Part shown: piece after piece, positions 32,256-43,000 of the stretch
How positions within the stretch are numbered: the stretch's first letter is position 1
How the letters are laid out: every line of letters starts with the position of its first letter
NCBI GenBank assembly: GCA_963772375.1
Contig: CAVYXG010000001.1
Location: 1,054,001-1,118,000, forward strand
DNA: 64,000 nucleotides
Reading direction: 5' to 3'
From: DATBHM01 sp963772375
Lineage (GTDB): Bacteria > Actinomycetota > UBA4738 > JACQTL01
Notes under the pieces: model-generated
What the model was told of the DNA's origin: nothing
What the model saw: the letters and a program-made list of their open reading frames with translations, nothing else
The model's database searches: none
Made by a program: the position numbers and the translations under genes

Positions 32256-32389
32256 CTCTCTCCTCTCGTGTCGACACGACCATTGTCCCCTACGGGTCTG
32301 ACACGTTCGGGCTGGTCCTCCGCGAACCGGCGAAAGGATATGGTGACGGCATTCCAGCGCCGTTGCATCGGCGGATGAAGGAGGGTCAG

Positions 32390-32953
32390 TTGGCGGAGAA
32401 CCGCAAGAAGCTCCTGAGAACCTGGTTGACCACGCAAGGTGAAGCGGTCTATCTCACCGCTGTCGGGCTTCTGCTTCTCGCGGCAACCTGGGGCGCTGTC
32501 GTCAAGCATGACCCAGCGGCATCGTCAGCGCTTGCTTTGGTGGCTGGCGCCGCCCTCGTGGCTGCGCCCTTTGCTTCACGTATTCATGGGCGGCTCCGAA
32601 TCGGCGGGATAGAGATGCAGATCCGCGAGCGGGCTGCGGATCGGGTAGCCACAGCCCCCATCACAACCCTGCAGGGAGTTTTGCCCCTGCTGGATGGCAC
32701 TGAGGTCACCGTGCGTCAAATCGAGCTCCCTGAACGACTGGCCGGCCACGCCCTCGTGGATCCCGAACTCGCGTTCATCCGCCAACAGCTTCAGCTAAGC
32801 GTGATCGCCGCTCGCCTGCCCGCAGAGAGCAAGTGGCGCGCGGGTGGTCAGGTCTCGGAATTGCGCTTGCCCCGTGGCACTAGCCTCCTCGTTGCAGGGC
32901 CGCCTGAGGCGCTTGAGAGCCTGGCAAGCAGCCCTGACCCTCGGTCGGACTGA
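32390..32953 (+). CDS. Membrane protein with TrkA-C (RCK_C)-like C-terminal domain; candidate CBASS effector
   Basis: This encodes 187 residues from TTG 32390, which has a perfect AAGGAGG five bases upstream. Two membrane helices (AVYLTAVGLLLLAATWGAV; SALALVAGAALVAAPFA) are followed by a soluble domain whose pattern (IELPERLAGHALVDPEL ... LSVIAARLP ... LRLPRGTSLLVAGPPEALESL) resembles a TrkA-C/RCK_C domain. RCK_C domains in other proteins bind cyclic di-AMP. The gene is divergent from the CBASS cyclase with 134 bases between starts. I infer a membrane-disrupting or channel-type effector gated by the cyclic nucleotide; this is not shown by sequence alone. Confidence 0.65.
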   Translation: MAENRKKLLRTWLTTQGEAVYLTAVGLLLLAATWGAVVKHDPAASSALALVAGAALVAAPFASRIHGRLRIGGIEMQIRERAADRVATAPITTLQGVLPLLDGTEVTVRQIELPERLAGHALVDPELAFIRQQLQLSVIAARLPAESKWRAGGQVSELRLPRGTSLLVAGPPEALESLASSPDPRSD

Positions 32954-33074
32954 GGCCAAATCGTGCTCAAGCACCTGGCGATTGAGCACCCACTCCTCAG
33001 CCAATTCTTAGCTGTTGGCGTAGTTCCGGACATGCACCCGATGGAGAGGACGGCAGCCTGTCGGAGGCTTGGCA

Positions 33075-33794
33075 CTACGGGCCGCTTATGGCCGCCTCCT
33101 GCAAGAGCTGTTGATAGTCATCCCATCCCTGACCCTTCTTGGACACCCTTCGATCGAGCGCATAGAGAGCACGCTCGATGCTCTGCCTCTCGATTGGGTC
33201 GATCTCGGTCAATTTATCCCGGTACCAAACGTAGTCCCGCCATGACGGATGGACCCAAGCGTCGGTCGTGTATTCGTGTGCGTGCAGTTCCTTCAGATAC
33301 GCCCAGCCTTCCGGGTGCACGGCGAACAGAGCGGCGAGCGCCCGACGATCGATGATGATGTGGTCCTCTGGCCACAGTGCCGTGAGCAGGGTGGATGCCG
33401 TCGGCACACCCATCCCCTGTCCATCTGCGCGCAGAGGTCGGAATGCCTCCTCGTACTTGCTCGCGTCTCCGACACGGGGGATAGGTCCTGCGTCCGGAAG
33501 AGACACGTGGCTGCAGCGCCCAGGGGGCGAATCTTCGGGATCTTCGGCCAGCAGTTGAGGGTAGGGAACGAGCCGCCCGCTGCTCCGCTTGAAGTTCGCC
33601 ACGGCGAGCACCAGATGGTGCCATTTGACCTTCGTCCTCGACGACCATATGCCATCGTCTGCCGCCATCGATCGCCAGAAACTCGCCGCCAAGGACTGGA
33701 TCTCGCCCCAGAGGCGGGTTCCCGTCAGCTTGCGATCGTCCCACTCGTCCGCCCACGCGGCCCACCTCACTTTCGACAGGTGGTACTCGCTCAA
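33075..33794 (-). CDS. Hypothetical protein (helix-hairpin-helix-like region)
   Basis: This encodes 239 residues. The N-terminus is helical and Trp-rich (VRWAAWADEWDDRKL), and the centre reads MGVPTASTLLTALWPEDHII, then IDRRALAAL. That is reminiscent of the helix-hairpin-helix plus catalytic-Asp region of DNA-glycosylase-like proteins (G-x-x-x-A ... P ... D-x-R), but the match is weak. It stands between the CBASS cluster and the DISARM operon, on the same strand as drmC, 143 bases downstream of it. Possibly defence-associated; family not identified. Confidence 0.6.
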   Translation of the reverse strand: MSEYHLSKVRWAAWADEWDDRKLTGTRLWGEIQSLAASFWRSMAADDGIWSSRTKVKWHHLVLAVANFKRSSGRLVPYPQLLAEDPEDSPPGRCSHVSLPDAGPIPRVGDASKYEEAFRPLRADGQGMGVPTASTLLTALWPEDHIIIDRRALAALFAVHPEGWAYLKELHAHEYTTDAWVHPSWRDYVWYRDKLTEIDPIERQSIERALYALDRRVSKKGQGWDDYQQLLQEAAISGP

Positions 33795-33937
33795 CGATTC
33801 CTCGCCTCCCGCTGCCGGTCGGACCCGACCGTTCGCAACTCACACGGATCATGATTCTCGGGGTCACGCACTCGCGTCAGGATTCTCACACCTCGAAGGG
33901 CCCTCCTCCTCCTCACGGCTCACCACCATGACGGCTG

Positions 33938-34729
33938 CTACAACACTTCGACGAGGTATCCGCGAGCGATCAACTCCGCGAAGTGGCTTCGCAGACGGCC
34001 GGGGACGGGGCCACCTCGGATAAGTAGCCCGAGTTCCATGTTCTCCGAGATGGCGAGACCGGTGAGGTTCGCGCTAGTGACAAGAGCGATGTGCGCGTCG
34101 GCGACCGCGGTCTTCGCGTGGAGCGATGCCTTGCCGTGGTCAAGGATCGGACGCTTCTCGGCTGGCCACTCAAAGATCAGGACCTTGTCCCGAACCTCAT
34201 CAAACGATGCCGCCGCCCCGAATGTCAGGGTGCCGCCCTCCGCCTTCGCCGTCTCGAGGATCAAACGGACCTTCACACCCCGGTCGGCCGCTTCGCCGAT
34301 GGCTTCGACGATCGTTTCAACCTTGTACGCGGCAAAGCTCACGATGAACAGATCCTTCCTCGCGGCGCGGATCACGTCCAGGAGTGCCTCACGAGTGAGC
34401 CTGACAGGGACCTCCCCGGTATTCGGCCCAGTCCAGACGATGTCGATCGTTTGGCGATCCCGCTCCTCCTTCGAACTCCGAGCCGCTGTCCGAAGGGCGA
34501 GTGCGAGGCCGGGTCCGGTTTGCTCCTCTCCCACAGCCTCCCAGGCGTCGAGCACCCCGCGTGCGAGCTCGCCGAACGCCGGCGTGGGGACTATCCCGAG
34601 GGCCTTCGACCGCGCCGATCCCGACGGCCCGGAGAACGGCTCCAGCGCGCCGGCGAGCGCCTCGACCTGCGACAGCGGCAGCATCCTGGCGGCCCGATCG
34701 ATCGCTTGGACGAGATCCTTTTCCGTCAT
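33938..34729 (-). CDS. drmC: DISARM DrmC, phospholipase D-fold protein
   Basis: This encodes 263 residues. The C-terminal half has one PLD/HKD-type motif, His204-x-Lys206 in SLHAKTAVADAHIALVTSAN with Asn221 following. The N-terminal part is helical. In DISARM, DrmC is the PLD-family component. Its ATG overlaps the drmB stop by 4 nt, and gene order (drmD-drmMI-drmA-drmB-drmC) is that of class 1 DISARM, which restricts incoming phage DNA by its methylation and ssDNA features. Reading frame intact. Confidence 0.92.
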   Translation of the reverse strand: MTEKDLVQAIDRAARMLPLSQVEALAGALEPFSGPSGSARSKALGIVPTPAFGELARGVLDAWEAVGEEQTGPGLALALRTAARSSKEERDRQTIDIVWTGPNTGEVPVRLTREALLDVIRAARKDLFIVSFAAYKVETIVEAIGEAADRGVKVRLILETAKAEGGTLTFGAAASFDEVRDKVLIFEWPAEKRPILDHGKASLHAKTAVADAHIALVTSANLTGLAISENMELGLLIRGGPVPGRLRSHFAELIARGYLVEVL

Positions 34730-36543
34730 CCGAAGTAGCTGATGGCCGGCTGGCCGAACGTCGGCACGAGCAGCGTCCGGTCGAGGTAGCGGTTGCCCCG
34801 CTCACATGAGGTCTCGGACACGAACAGGCACGCGTGGCATGCGGCGCCGTGGAGCGACCCATCCCCGCTGGGGTCGTGCTCGGCGCAGAGAGGGTCGGAC
34901 GTACACAGGGCCGCGCGCCCTAGCGCCTGGCGGATCAGCCGGCCGAGGTTTTCCGGCTCCCCAAGGCTGACCAGCCCGCCGAGCGTGCCCTCACTGTCAG
35001 CCGCAGCCGTGTATAGCAGCAGCCCGGCCATGGGCTCGTCGCCGGCGGATACATAGAGGCGCTCGCGGAGGCTCGCCGCCCCGTATCCGGCCTCGAGTGA
35101 GAGCTCCCGGATCAGGACGTGGGCGAGGGTGTGCAGCAGAACGTACCGTGGGCCCGGCCATCCCTCGTCCGGATCGAGGTTCCACTTCGACCGCCACCGC
35201 TGGTGGGCCCCGAGGAGCCGCAAGACGACCTCGTGGTCGGCGACCGAGCCCTCCCAGTCGCGGACGCGATCCTCGGGTAGACGGACGAACACACCCTCGC
35301 CTCGCACTTCGGCGCAGGGCACCCACATCGGAGGCTGGCGGCTGAGCGGCGCCCGCGGGATCCCGACTCCGGAGTCGACCTCGTCGGGCGGAGCCACCCG
35401 TGTGAACCCGATGAGGGCGAGGACCTCCCGAAGCCGGTCGGCGAGAACGACCTGCTCCACCGATCCCGCCAGGTCGCGCGGCACGGCCACCGACCGGAGG
35501 CGGAAGTCGTCGCCGGCGGGGGCGCCTGCGGGGTCCGCGAAGATCCCCCACTCCGGCCCCAGCACATCCGGACTCCCTCCGACGTCGGCATCCAGCAACT
35601 CCCGGTAGTCCTCGATCGCAGCGAACAGCTTCGCGTCATCCACCTTGGCGAACGCGGCGGCGAGGTCCGGGATCGTCGACCGTGCGTACGCGAGGATCTC
35701 GGGGCTGGTCGCGCCCTTCAGGAACCGCCAGAGCTCCGCGACCTTCTGGACCAATGGCTCCTGCGACGCGGGAATGGACAACACCGACAGCGTGACCGGA
35801 AACCACGCATTCGAGGCCCCGAGCAGGATGGTCCGCGTAGGCTGCTTGCACCCAGCATCGAAGCTCTTGAGGTGGGGGTGGCGACCCCGGCACCGCGGGA
35901 GCGAGCGCTCCCCGGACTCCCCGAAGGCTTCGGCCATGCTCCGGGTGCGCCCGCAGTTCCGGCACTTGACGATGACCTCGGCGGCCCGACCGGTGACCCC
36001 GAGCTCGAACAGCTCGAGGATCGGCTCGCCACACACGTCCCCCCGGTGGGAGTACGAGACCCACGGGAAGTCGTCCATGTGTCCGGCCGGACACGCGAGC
36101 AGGAACCGGGCCGGGAGCGCCACCGGGGACCGGCCTCTGGGCTTGCAGCCGTGTTCGTACTGCGCCCGGTCGGGGCGGTAGGGGTTTGTCTTCAACTCGA
36201 ACAGGCCGGTCGAGATGTTCCCCAGGTAGGAGCACGCAGGGCACCGGAGCCATCTGGGGAAGATCGCGACCGGAACCCCGATTCGGGCCCACTCGTCGAG
36301 GGGGTTCGGTCCATGCTCGACGTACGGCGGGAGACGGAGGCTCGCCACTTGTTGGCCGAGGACCGAGCGAACTGATCGCAGCAGCCGGGGCTCGTCGATC
36401 TCGTCCGCGTAGGTGGTGTCCCAGGCGTCGATGCCGAGAATCAGCGCCGAGAGGTGGGGGAGGTCGACGGCCGCCCCCACGCCGAACGTGTACAGGAGCT
36501 GGCTCGGCCGGAGCTCCCCGACCCGCCGGGCGACCGTCCTCAT
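34726..36543 (-). CDS. drmB: DISARM DrmB, DUF1998-containing protein
   Basis: This encodes 605 residues. The N-terminus (VGELRPSQLLYTFGVGAAVD) is highly characteristic of DrmB. Several cysteine pairs follow (CPACSYLG, CRNCGRTR, CHACLF), consistent with metal binding. Near the C-terminus the DUF1998 region reads LLHTLAHVLIRELSLEAGYG. DrmB works with the DrmA helicase in recognising unmodified phage DNA. Start ATG 36543 overlaps the drmA stop and its stop overlaps drmC. Reading frame intact. Confidence 0.93.
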   Translation of the reverse strand: MRTVARRVGELRPSQLLYTFGVGAAVDLPHLSALILGIDAWDTTYADEIDEPRLLRSVRSVLGQQVASLRLPPYVEHGPNPLDEWARIGVPVAIFPRWLRCPACSYLGNISTGLFELKTNPYRPDRAQYEHGCKPRGRSPVALPARFLLACPAGHMDDFPWVSYSHRGDVCGEPILELFELGVTGRAAEVIVKCRNCGRTRSMAEAFGESGERSLPRCRGRHPHLKSFDAGCKQPTRTILLGASNAWFPVTLSVLSIPASQEPLVQKVAELWRFLKGATSPEILAYARSTIPDLAAAFAKVDDAKLFAAIEDYRELLDADVGGSPDVLGPEWGIFADPAGAPAGDDFRLRSVAVPRDLAGSVEQVVLADRLREVLALIGFTRVAPPDEVDSGVGIPRAPLSRQPPMWVPCAEVRGEGVFVRLPEDRVRDWEGSVADHEVVLRLLGAHQRWRSKWNLDPDEGWPGPRYVLLHTLAHVLIRELSLEAGYGAASLRERLYVSAGDEPMAGLLLYTAAADSEGTLGGLVSLGEPENLGRLIRQALGRAALCTSDPLCAEHDPSGDGSLHGAACHACLFVSETSCERGNRYLDRTLLVPTFGQPAISYFG

Positions 36544-39500
36544 AGTGGGGTCTCCACACTGGCGGGCTCGTCCTTCCCGTCGCCCACCGCTCGGACCGGC
36601 GGGGGAAGCTCGAACTCGGGCGCGACGCCGTCACCCAAATCGTCGAGGTCGAGCACCAGGTTGATGCCCATCTCGACGTCGCGGAGCGAGGTGAGGCAGG
36701 TCCACGAGTTCCACCCGCTCGCCGAGGGCCCACGCAGGAGCCCGATCGTCACGCCGTCTTTGCGGTCCCGGTAGGCGAGCTTCGTCCCCTGGATCGCCTC
36801 TCGCTCCTCCCACTCCTCGAGCCGCTGCTCGAGCTTCTTCCTGATCTCGTCGAGGTCGTCGGGCCGAAGGCTCGCCACTCCCCCGGCGCGCTCGACAACG
36901 TCGTCGACCGCCGCCTTCGCCAGCGCCGAGTGCCGGTTCATGTCCTTCGCGCTGGGCTCGGCGTTCCACGTCGGCTCGAGCTGACGAACGAGCGATACCA
37001 GCAGGGCCGTGAGGCCTCGGTCGCGGGCGCGGGCGGCGAACGGGGTCAGCGACAGCGCCTCGACCTGACGGTAGAAGGTCGCGTGGTAGTGCTCGAAGCG
37101 CTCGTAGTGGGAAAGGTCCCGAGGCCTGGCCCATCCGTAGACGGTCAGCACGAGGCCAGGGCCCTGTTCGCTCCGCCCGATACGGCTCGTCGCCTGGATG
37201 TACTCGGCCGTCGCCTTGGGCTGGCCGGCGACGACCATGGTCCCGAGCCGGGGCACGTCGATCCCGACCGAGATCATGTTCGTGGCGAGCAGGACGTCGA
37301 TCGGCACAGGGTCGCCCTTGGCGCGGTCCTTGCCGAAGCCGACCCCCAGGAGATCGAGCACACGGGGGATGTCCGCAGATCCTCTGCGCGATGTGCAGCT
37401 CCTCCACCACGGGTCGCAGGCGACGGGCCAGCCCTCGCCGGTCGATCCGCCCGAGTCGCGCGGCGACGTCGTCGTCGACGTGGCGGCGCATCCCTCCCAG
37501 GTCCTTGAGCGAGTTGAAGTAGCCGACAAGGGTCATCCACGGGTCAGCGACCTCGCCGTACTTCTCGAACAGCGCTTGGGCCGCGGCCATCTGGGCCACG
37601 TACACCCGGATCAGCGTGTTCTTGAACTGTCGGCCGTGCGCGCAGATCCCCAGGTACCGGCGACCTGGGACCTCCTCTGCCGGGCGTTGGATGGCGAAGA
37701 ACGAGTCGTCGGCGTCGAGGCCGGGGGGCGGGAACACGTCGAGCGAGCGCCAGAACAGAGCGTGGGCCTGCTGCGGAGCCCGGCGCACCGTAGCGGTGGA
37801 GGCGATCACCTTGGGCCGCGTCTTCTTGTCATCGACCTCCCAAGTGCAAAGCCGGTCCACGGCGGTCTCGTACAGGCCGACCATCGTGCCGAGCGGTCCC
37901 GAGATCAGGTGCAGCTCGTCCTGGATGATCAGGTCGGGAGGCCGGAGCGGCCCCGTCGGCTCGGTCTTGACGGCCGGGAACGGACCGTGTTTCGGATGGC
38001 TGTCGGAGTCCTCGAGGTCGGGCGAGCGGAACCCGTGCCGGGGGCAGCTCCCGGTGACCCGGCCGAACAGCGTCTGCACCGGACCCCGCCACGGCATCTG
38101 GGCGAACTTGTCGACTGTCCCGATCAACAGCGCCGGCAGCAGCCGGTAGATCTCCTCGTCCACGACCACGATGGGGAGTCCTTCGTACTGGCTCTGGCGC
38201 TCGGTGAACGGGCAGTGCCCGAGGGAATCGCCGCAGTAGGTCAGCGTGCGCTTCAGCCCGGGCTCGACCTTGATGTGCTTGCGCTCCTCGATCGCCGTCC
38301 CGCACCACGGGCAGTACGGCAACTGCGCGGGGGTACCCGACTGCGTCCCCGAGTAGCCACCCGATCCGCGGACCTGCTTCAGCCAGGCATCGGCGTCGTC
38401 CGTTGTGTTCGGCGTCGCCCGCTGGCCCACCCACAGCCCGATCCGAAACGGCGTCGGCACCCCACCGATCGCGGGTCATCTCGCCGGATCATCTCGCAGG
38501 CGCAGAGCAGCGTGGCGGCCCGCTGGAACTGCTGGATCGTGAGCAGGCGGAGCGTGTATCGCATGAGCGCGGCCACGCCGTCGCCGCCGTCGTGGCCTCC
38601 CACATCCCCCTGCAGCCGACGGATGGCCAGGGCGAACGCCGTGAGGCCGAGGTAGGCCTCGGTCTTGCCGCCGCCGGTGGGGAACCACAGAAGGTCCACC
38701 CGTCCCTTCCCGCCCGTGGCTCGGTCCGGATGGGTCGGGTCCGCGAGCGCCGGCAGGTTCAGCAGCACGAATGCGAGCTGGAACGGGCGCCAGCTCCGGT
38801 TCTGCGGGATGTCGCATTCGGCCAGGGTCTCGGCCAGGGTCCGCGAGGAATCCCGCCGTCGAGCCTGCGCGGCGAGCGAGTGCACGCGCTGGAGCCACAT
38901 CGCTCGATTCGCGAAGCGGAACGCCTCGAAGGCATCGGGGTCGCGCTCCAGCACGTCGATGCCAGCACGGATCCGTTCTGCCGCCTCCCGGCAACCCTCG
39001 AGAGCTCCAGAGGCCACATCCTCGTAGCCCGCAAGCCGGGCTCCCGGGTCGCCCCGTCGCTCTCCCTGACTTTCGATCCACATCACGTAGGCATCGACCA
39101 GTGGGCGAAGGAGCCCCGGAAGCTCTTCCCGGGACGCCTCCGCCAGTCGCTGCATGTCCAGCTCGACTCCACCCAGCTCCGGCACGTCGTTGAGCGCCGG
39201 GGCGTCGGTGCGGGGGACGTCATAGACCGGAACGGCTCGCGTCGAGATGCGGACCGCCCGGCGCGGGTCCGCAGGGTCGACCTCGGCGTGGACCGAGACT
39301 CCGTGACCCGTGGCGAACTCGACATGGTCGCGGTAGAGCATCTCGAGAGTCCTCGTCTCATCCGCGCCGTCAGCTTTTCCGGCGCCAGTAAGCTCTCCTG
39401 GCCGCCTGAGGAAGACCGGCCCACCCGCAGGGTCGGAGACTTCGAGTTCGGCTTGGAACAACCAGGCCTCGTCCCTGAGCCGCTTCGGCGGGGGCTGGCG

Positions 39501-40058
39501 GTTCACCATGAACAGCGTGACGAGCCAGTCATCGCCGTTACGTCGGGCCCGGCCTCGGATCACGACTTCGGACTGCTCCGGGTCGGCAGGGACGGGCCCG
39601 AGCATCCCCTCCGTGAGGTCGATCGCGATCGGGGACCCGCCCATCGGGTAGCGCCTCCAGACCAACCCTGGTTCGGCGCCTTCGGTCTCGACCTGGCTCC
39701 GCTCCCTTGCGTAGCGGCCCCAGCGAGGAGTCACCACGAGGGAGGTCGCGGCCCCCTCGACGCAAATCGTGAGCCCGAACGATGAGGGAAAGATGGTGGG
39801 GACCGGTGGAGCGTCAGGCTCAGGCCTTCCCTCCTCGGTCGGTGGTTCGCCGTCGAGGGCAAGCCGATCCTGGTCATCGGGAGAGGTGACCTCGCCTCGC
39901 GGCGCCAGCATCCCGAGGACATAGCGCTCGGTCAGGCGCTCCTCCGTGACCTCCTCACCTGGCCCGCCGGCCGGGCCGAGCAACTCGCCAACGATGAGAT
40001 CCTGGATCTCTTCTCGGGCACCGCCCGGCGACCGCTGGACGAGGATCTCTTGAGTCAT
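36540..40058 (-). CDS. drmA: DISARM DrmA helicase, interrupted by two frameshifts
   Basis: About 1,170 residues if the frames are joined. Segment 1 (40058 to about 38460) starts MTQEILVQRSPGGAREEI and carries Walker A WFPTGGGKTEAYLGL. Segment 2 (about 38460 to 37385) has CPWCG, the DEAH-like DELHLISGPLG and the motif III STATVRR. Segment 3 (about 37385 to 36540) has the helicase motif V/VI region NMISVGIDVPR and QATSRIGRSEQ. The first break falls in a four-base C run (38460-38463); the second lies near 37383 in AQRI/SADIPR. Protein sense is continuous across both, so base-level assembly errors are as likely as decay. Start overlaps the drmMI stop (ATGA). Confidence 0.85.
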
Positions 40059-43000
40059 CGCATGTCCCCCAGGGTCGGCTGCGTGGGGACCGCTGCCGCG
40101 CCCTTGCGAGAGGCTCCCTTGCGCTTTGAGTGCAGCCCGGCCGCCATCTCCTGCCTGTAGCGCTCGTGGTTCAGTTCGAGGAGCCGGTCAAGGATCTCCA
40201 CCCGCGTTATCGGCCCCACTGTGTACCGGAGACCCTGAGGCGTGTCGTAGTGATCATGGTCAAGGCTGAGGTCGCGCCAGCCATAGGCTGCGGCGACAGC
40301 GCTGTCCAGCTCAGCGTGGAGCCGGCGCAGCTCTACCACATCAGCATCGCTCTCGGCGGGGGCGTGGACTCGGTTGTATGTCTTGGTGAGTCCTTCCTGA
40401 CGGTTGAACATCATTCCGCGTCGATGCCTATCCAGAGCTTCGGCGTTCCGAACGATGAGTTCTGTTGGCTCGGCCAGTGGAAACGTCTCGGCGCAATCCG
40501 TTGGACTGTAGTTGATGCCCTTACCCAGAGTGGAACTGTGCTTCACCGTCCAACACCAGTGGAACACGGACGAGAGCGACCCAAAGAGACTGACGTCGTC
40601 CCGGGGAAACACGACAACCTTGTGGCTGTAGACCGTCCCAGTAGGCACGAAAGTCGGAGCAAGCGTGCTACTTACCGCGGCTACAGCCACTACTCGATCG
40701 AGCCCCTTGAGGCGCTTATAGAGTTCGACCGCACGTTCGGAGAACATCCACCATCGCTCTCGGTACGCCTTCCTGCGCACCTGGTCTCGATGCGGCTTCA
40801 CGCGCTGTCGGACTATGGCTAGGCACTCTGGATACTCTTCTGCGCGCACCAAAGGCCAGTCGAAGAAGTTCACGACCCACCGACTCGGCGAGGAGTCCGG
40901 TCGGGAGTTCAAGTCATCCCCGGTCAGGTAGGGAAAGAGGACGCTTCGGTTGCGGGCATCGCGCTCCACCAGCGCCTCTGCCTCCTCCGAATCCAGGACG
41001 AAGCCGATTCCGTTTACGTACGAGCCGATGAAGGATCTACCTGCATTCCGGGCCAGTCGGTATGGCTTCCCCTCGACCCGGCTCTTTGAGTCGAGGGTCG
41101 GTCCAATCCCCTGGACCTCTTCGTCTTCCAGGACTGCAAGACCCTGCCACTGATCCTTATGGAGCCAGAGCTGGGCGATTTCGAGGCTCGCCTCACCGGG
41201 CCAGGGCCGGCTCTTCCGCGCGCGGACGATTTCGATACCATGAACCGCGAGCCGATCGAGGCCCACTTCGCGCGTGTCACCTTGCGCGATCGTATTCGTC
41301 GCAAGCATCCCCACCGAGCCGCCCTCTCGCACTAAGCCGACGGCTCGGAGGAGGAAGTAAGCGACGAGGTCAGCGCTCCCTTTAGCGCCATCGGCAATGT
41401 ACTCGGCCAAGTACTGACGGTAGTCCGAGCCGTGAGGTCCACTGATCTTCTTGCCGCCCTGGAAGGGTGGGTTTCCAACAATGACGTCGAAGCCACCGCG
41501 ATCGAAGAAGACCTCCGGGAACTCGAGCGGCCAGTGGAATGGTCGCCGGTCCGGTTGCAGCGGCGGCTTCCCCTCGTTCAGCCAGAACAAGGCGTCAGTC
41601 CGAAAGTTCTCGAGCCGGACCCGTCGGTCCGATTCCTTGCGTGAGGAATCGAGCCCCGCGGCGACTTCAGCCGCCGCGCCTAGCAGGCGGGAATCCAGCT
41701 TGTCTCTCCCCTCCCGCGACGTCGAGAGCGCCGCGCCCACGACAACGTCCGCGGTCACCCGCAGATCATCGAGCGCCCGTTCTGCTTGGCGGAACAACCG
41801 TTCCTTCATCTCTGCGTCGCGGACCGTGAGCACAGTGAAGGACTCGAGCTCGCGTCGGCGCTCGACCGCCTCCTTCACTGCCGCCTGCCAGACGTGCCAG
41901 TACTCATCGAGCGTGATGTGGAGCGCCCGGCCGCGGTCGGGGTCCATGTGCATGTGCTCGATCTGCGCCAAGTCGTGGACGCCGAGGAGCGAGTCCCCGC
42001 ACTTGAGCGCGTGGTCGAGGAACGAGAAGGGGCGGTCCTTGGCCAAGGTGATAAGCCACATCGAAAGCTTCGCCATCTCCACGGCCATTGGGTTCTTGTC
42101 CACTCCGTAGACGCATCGATCCGCGACGAGCCGGCGTGCCAGGATCACCTGCTCGTCGGGATCTGAGGGAATCGCCTCGTCCGGGCTCTCCGCCGGCTCG
42201 CCCGCCGCGGTGATCAGCTCGGCGCCGGCGGCAGACCAAGCCTCGACCAGGCGGGCGGCGAGGTATCGGGTGGCGGCAACGAGGAACGCGCCAGATCCCA
42301 TAGCCATGTCGCAGACCTTGAGGTCGAGGAGTTCGGCGGGCGGCCTCAGCTCCCAACCCACCGGGGCCGCGCCTTCGGCGGGGCCTGGACGGTACACAAC
42401 GGGCGCCAAGGCGTGCTCGACCATCTCTTCAGCGAGGCTCCTGGGCGTGTAGTACGTGCCGCTCGTGCGTCGCTCGCCGGCCTTCGTCACGTAGACGCTG
42501 CCGGCGACATAGACTTGCGGGAGCCCGCGCAGGTCGTCGCGAAGCAAGCCTTGGAACGGCGCAACCCGATCTCCAAGGTCCGGGTCGTTCTCGCAGGCCG
42601 CGAGAAGTTGGGCCCGCCGATGTGGGTCAATCGGTTCCTCCAGCGCCTTCCCGAGCGCCTTCACCGTCCTGCCGGTGACCTCGGCGAGCCACTCGACGAA
42701 CGCTTGCCGGTCCCCGGATGCCCGATCCTCCAGCTCGGCGAGGGCGATCTCGGGTTCGAGCTTGCCGTCGAGGCCGACGGCCGGGTCGGATACCTGCACC
42801 GCGGTGTGGTCGAGGAGGCCCTCGTAGACGTGCCCGATCTGCTCGACGTCGAGGGCCCGGAAACTGAGGCGCCTGGCCTCGGTGACCCCGCGTCCCAGTC
42901 GGAACCGCAGGACCTGCAGGGCGTCGAGGATGTGCAGAACGGTCCGGTCGTCCACGGGGAGGGGCAAACCCGGATCTGTGCGCCACGGGTCGCCCGGCGC

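Noticed and set aside
38379..38480. drmA fragments as separate genes
   Set aside because: Frames join smoothly in protein sense with helicase motifs in correct order; they are parts of one gene interrupted by indels.
37198..38655. 485-codon plus-strand frame opposite drmA
   Set aside because: Shadow of the helicase gene; its translation has no coherent hydrophobic or motif pattern and drmA frames cover the stretch with helicase motifs.
40130..40822. 230-codon plus-strand frame opposite drmMI
   Set aside because: drmMI is intact and conserved here; the antisense frame shows no family pattern.
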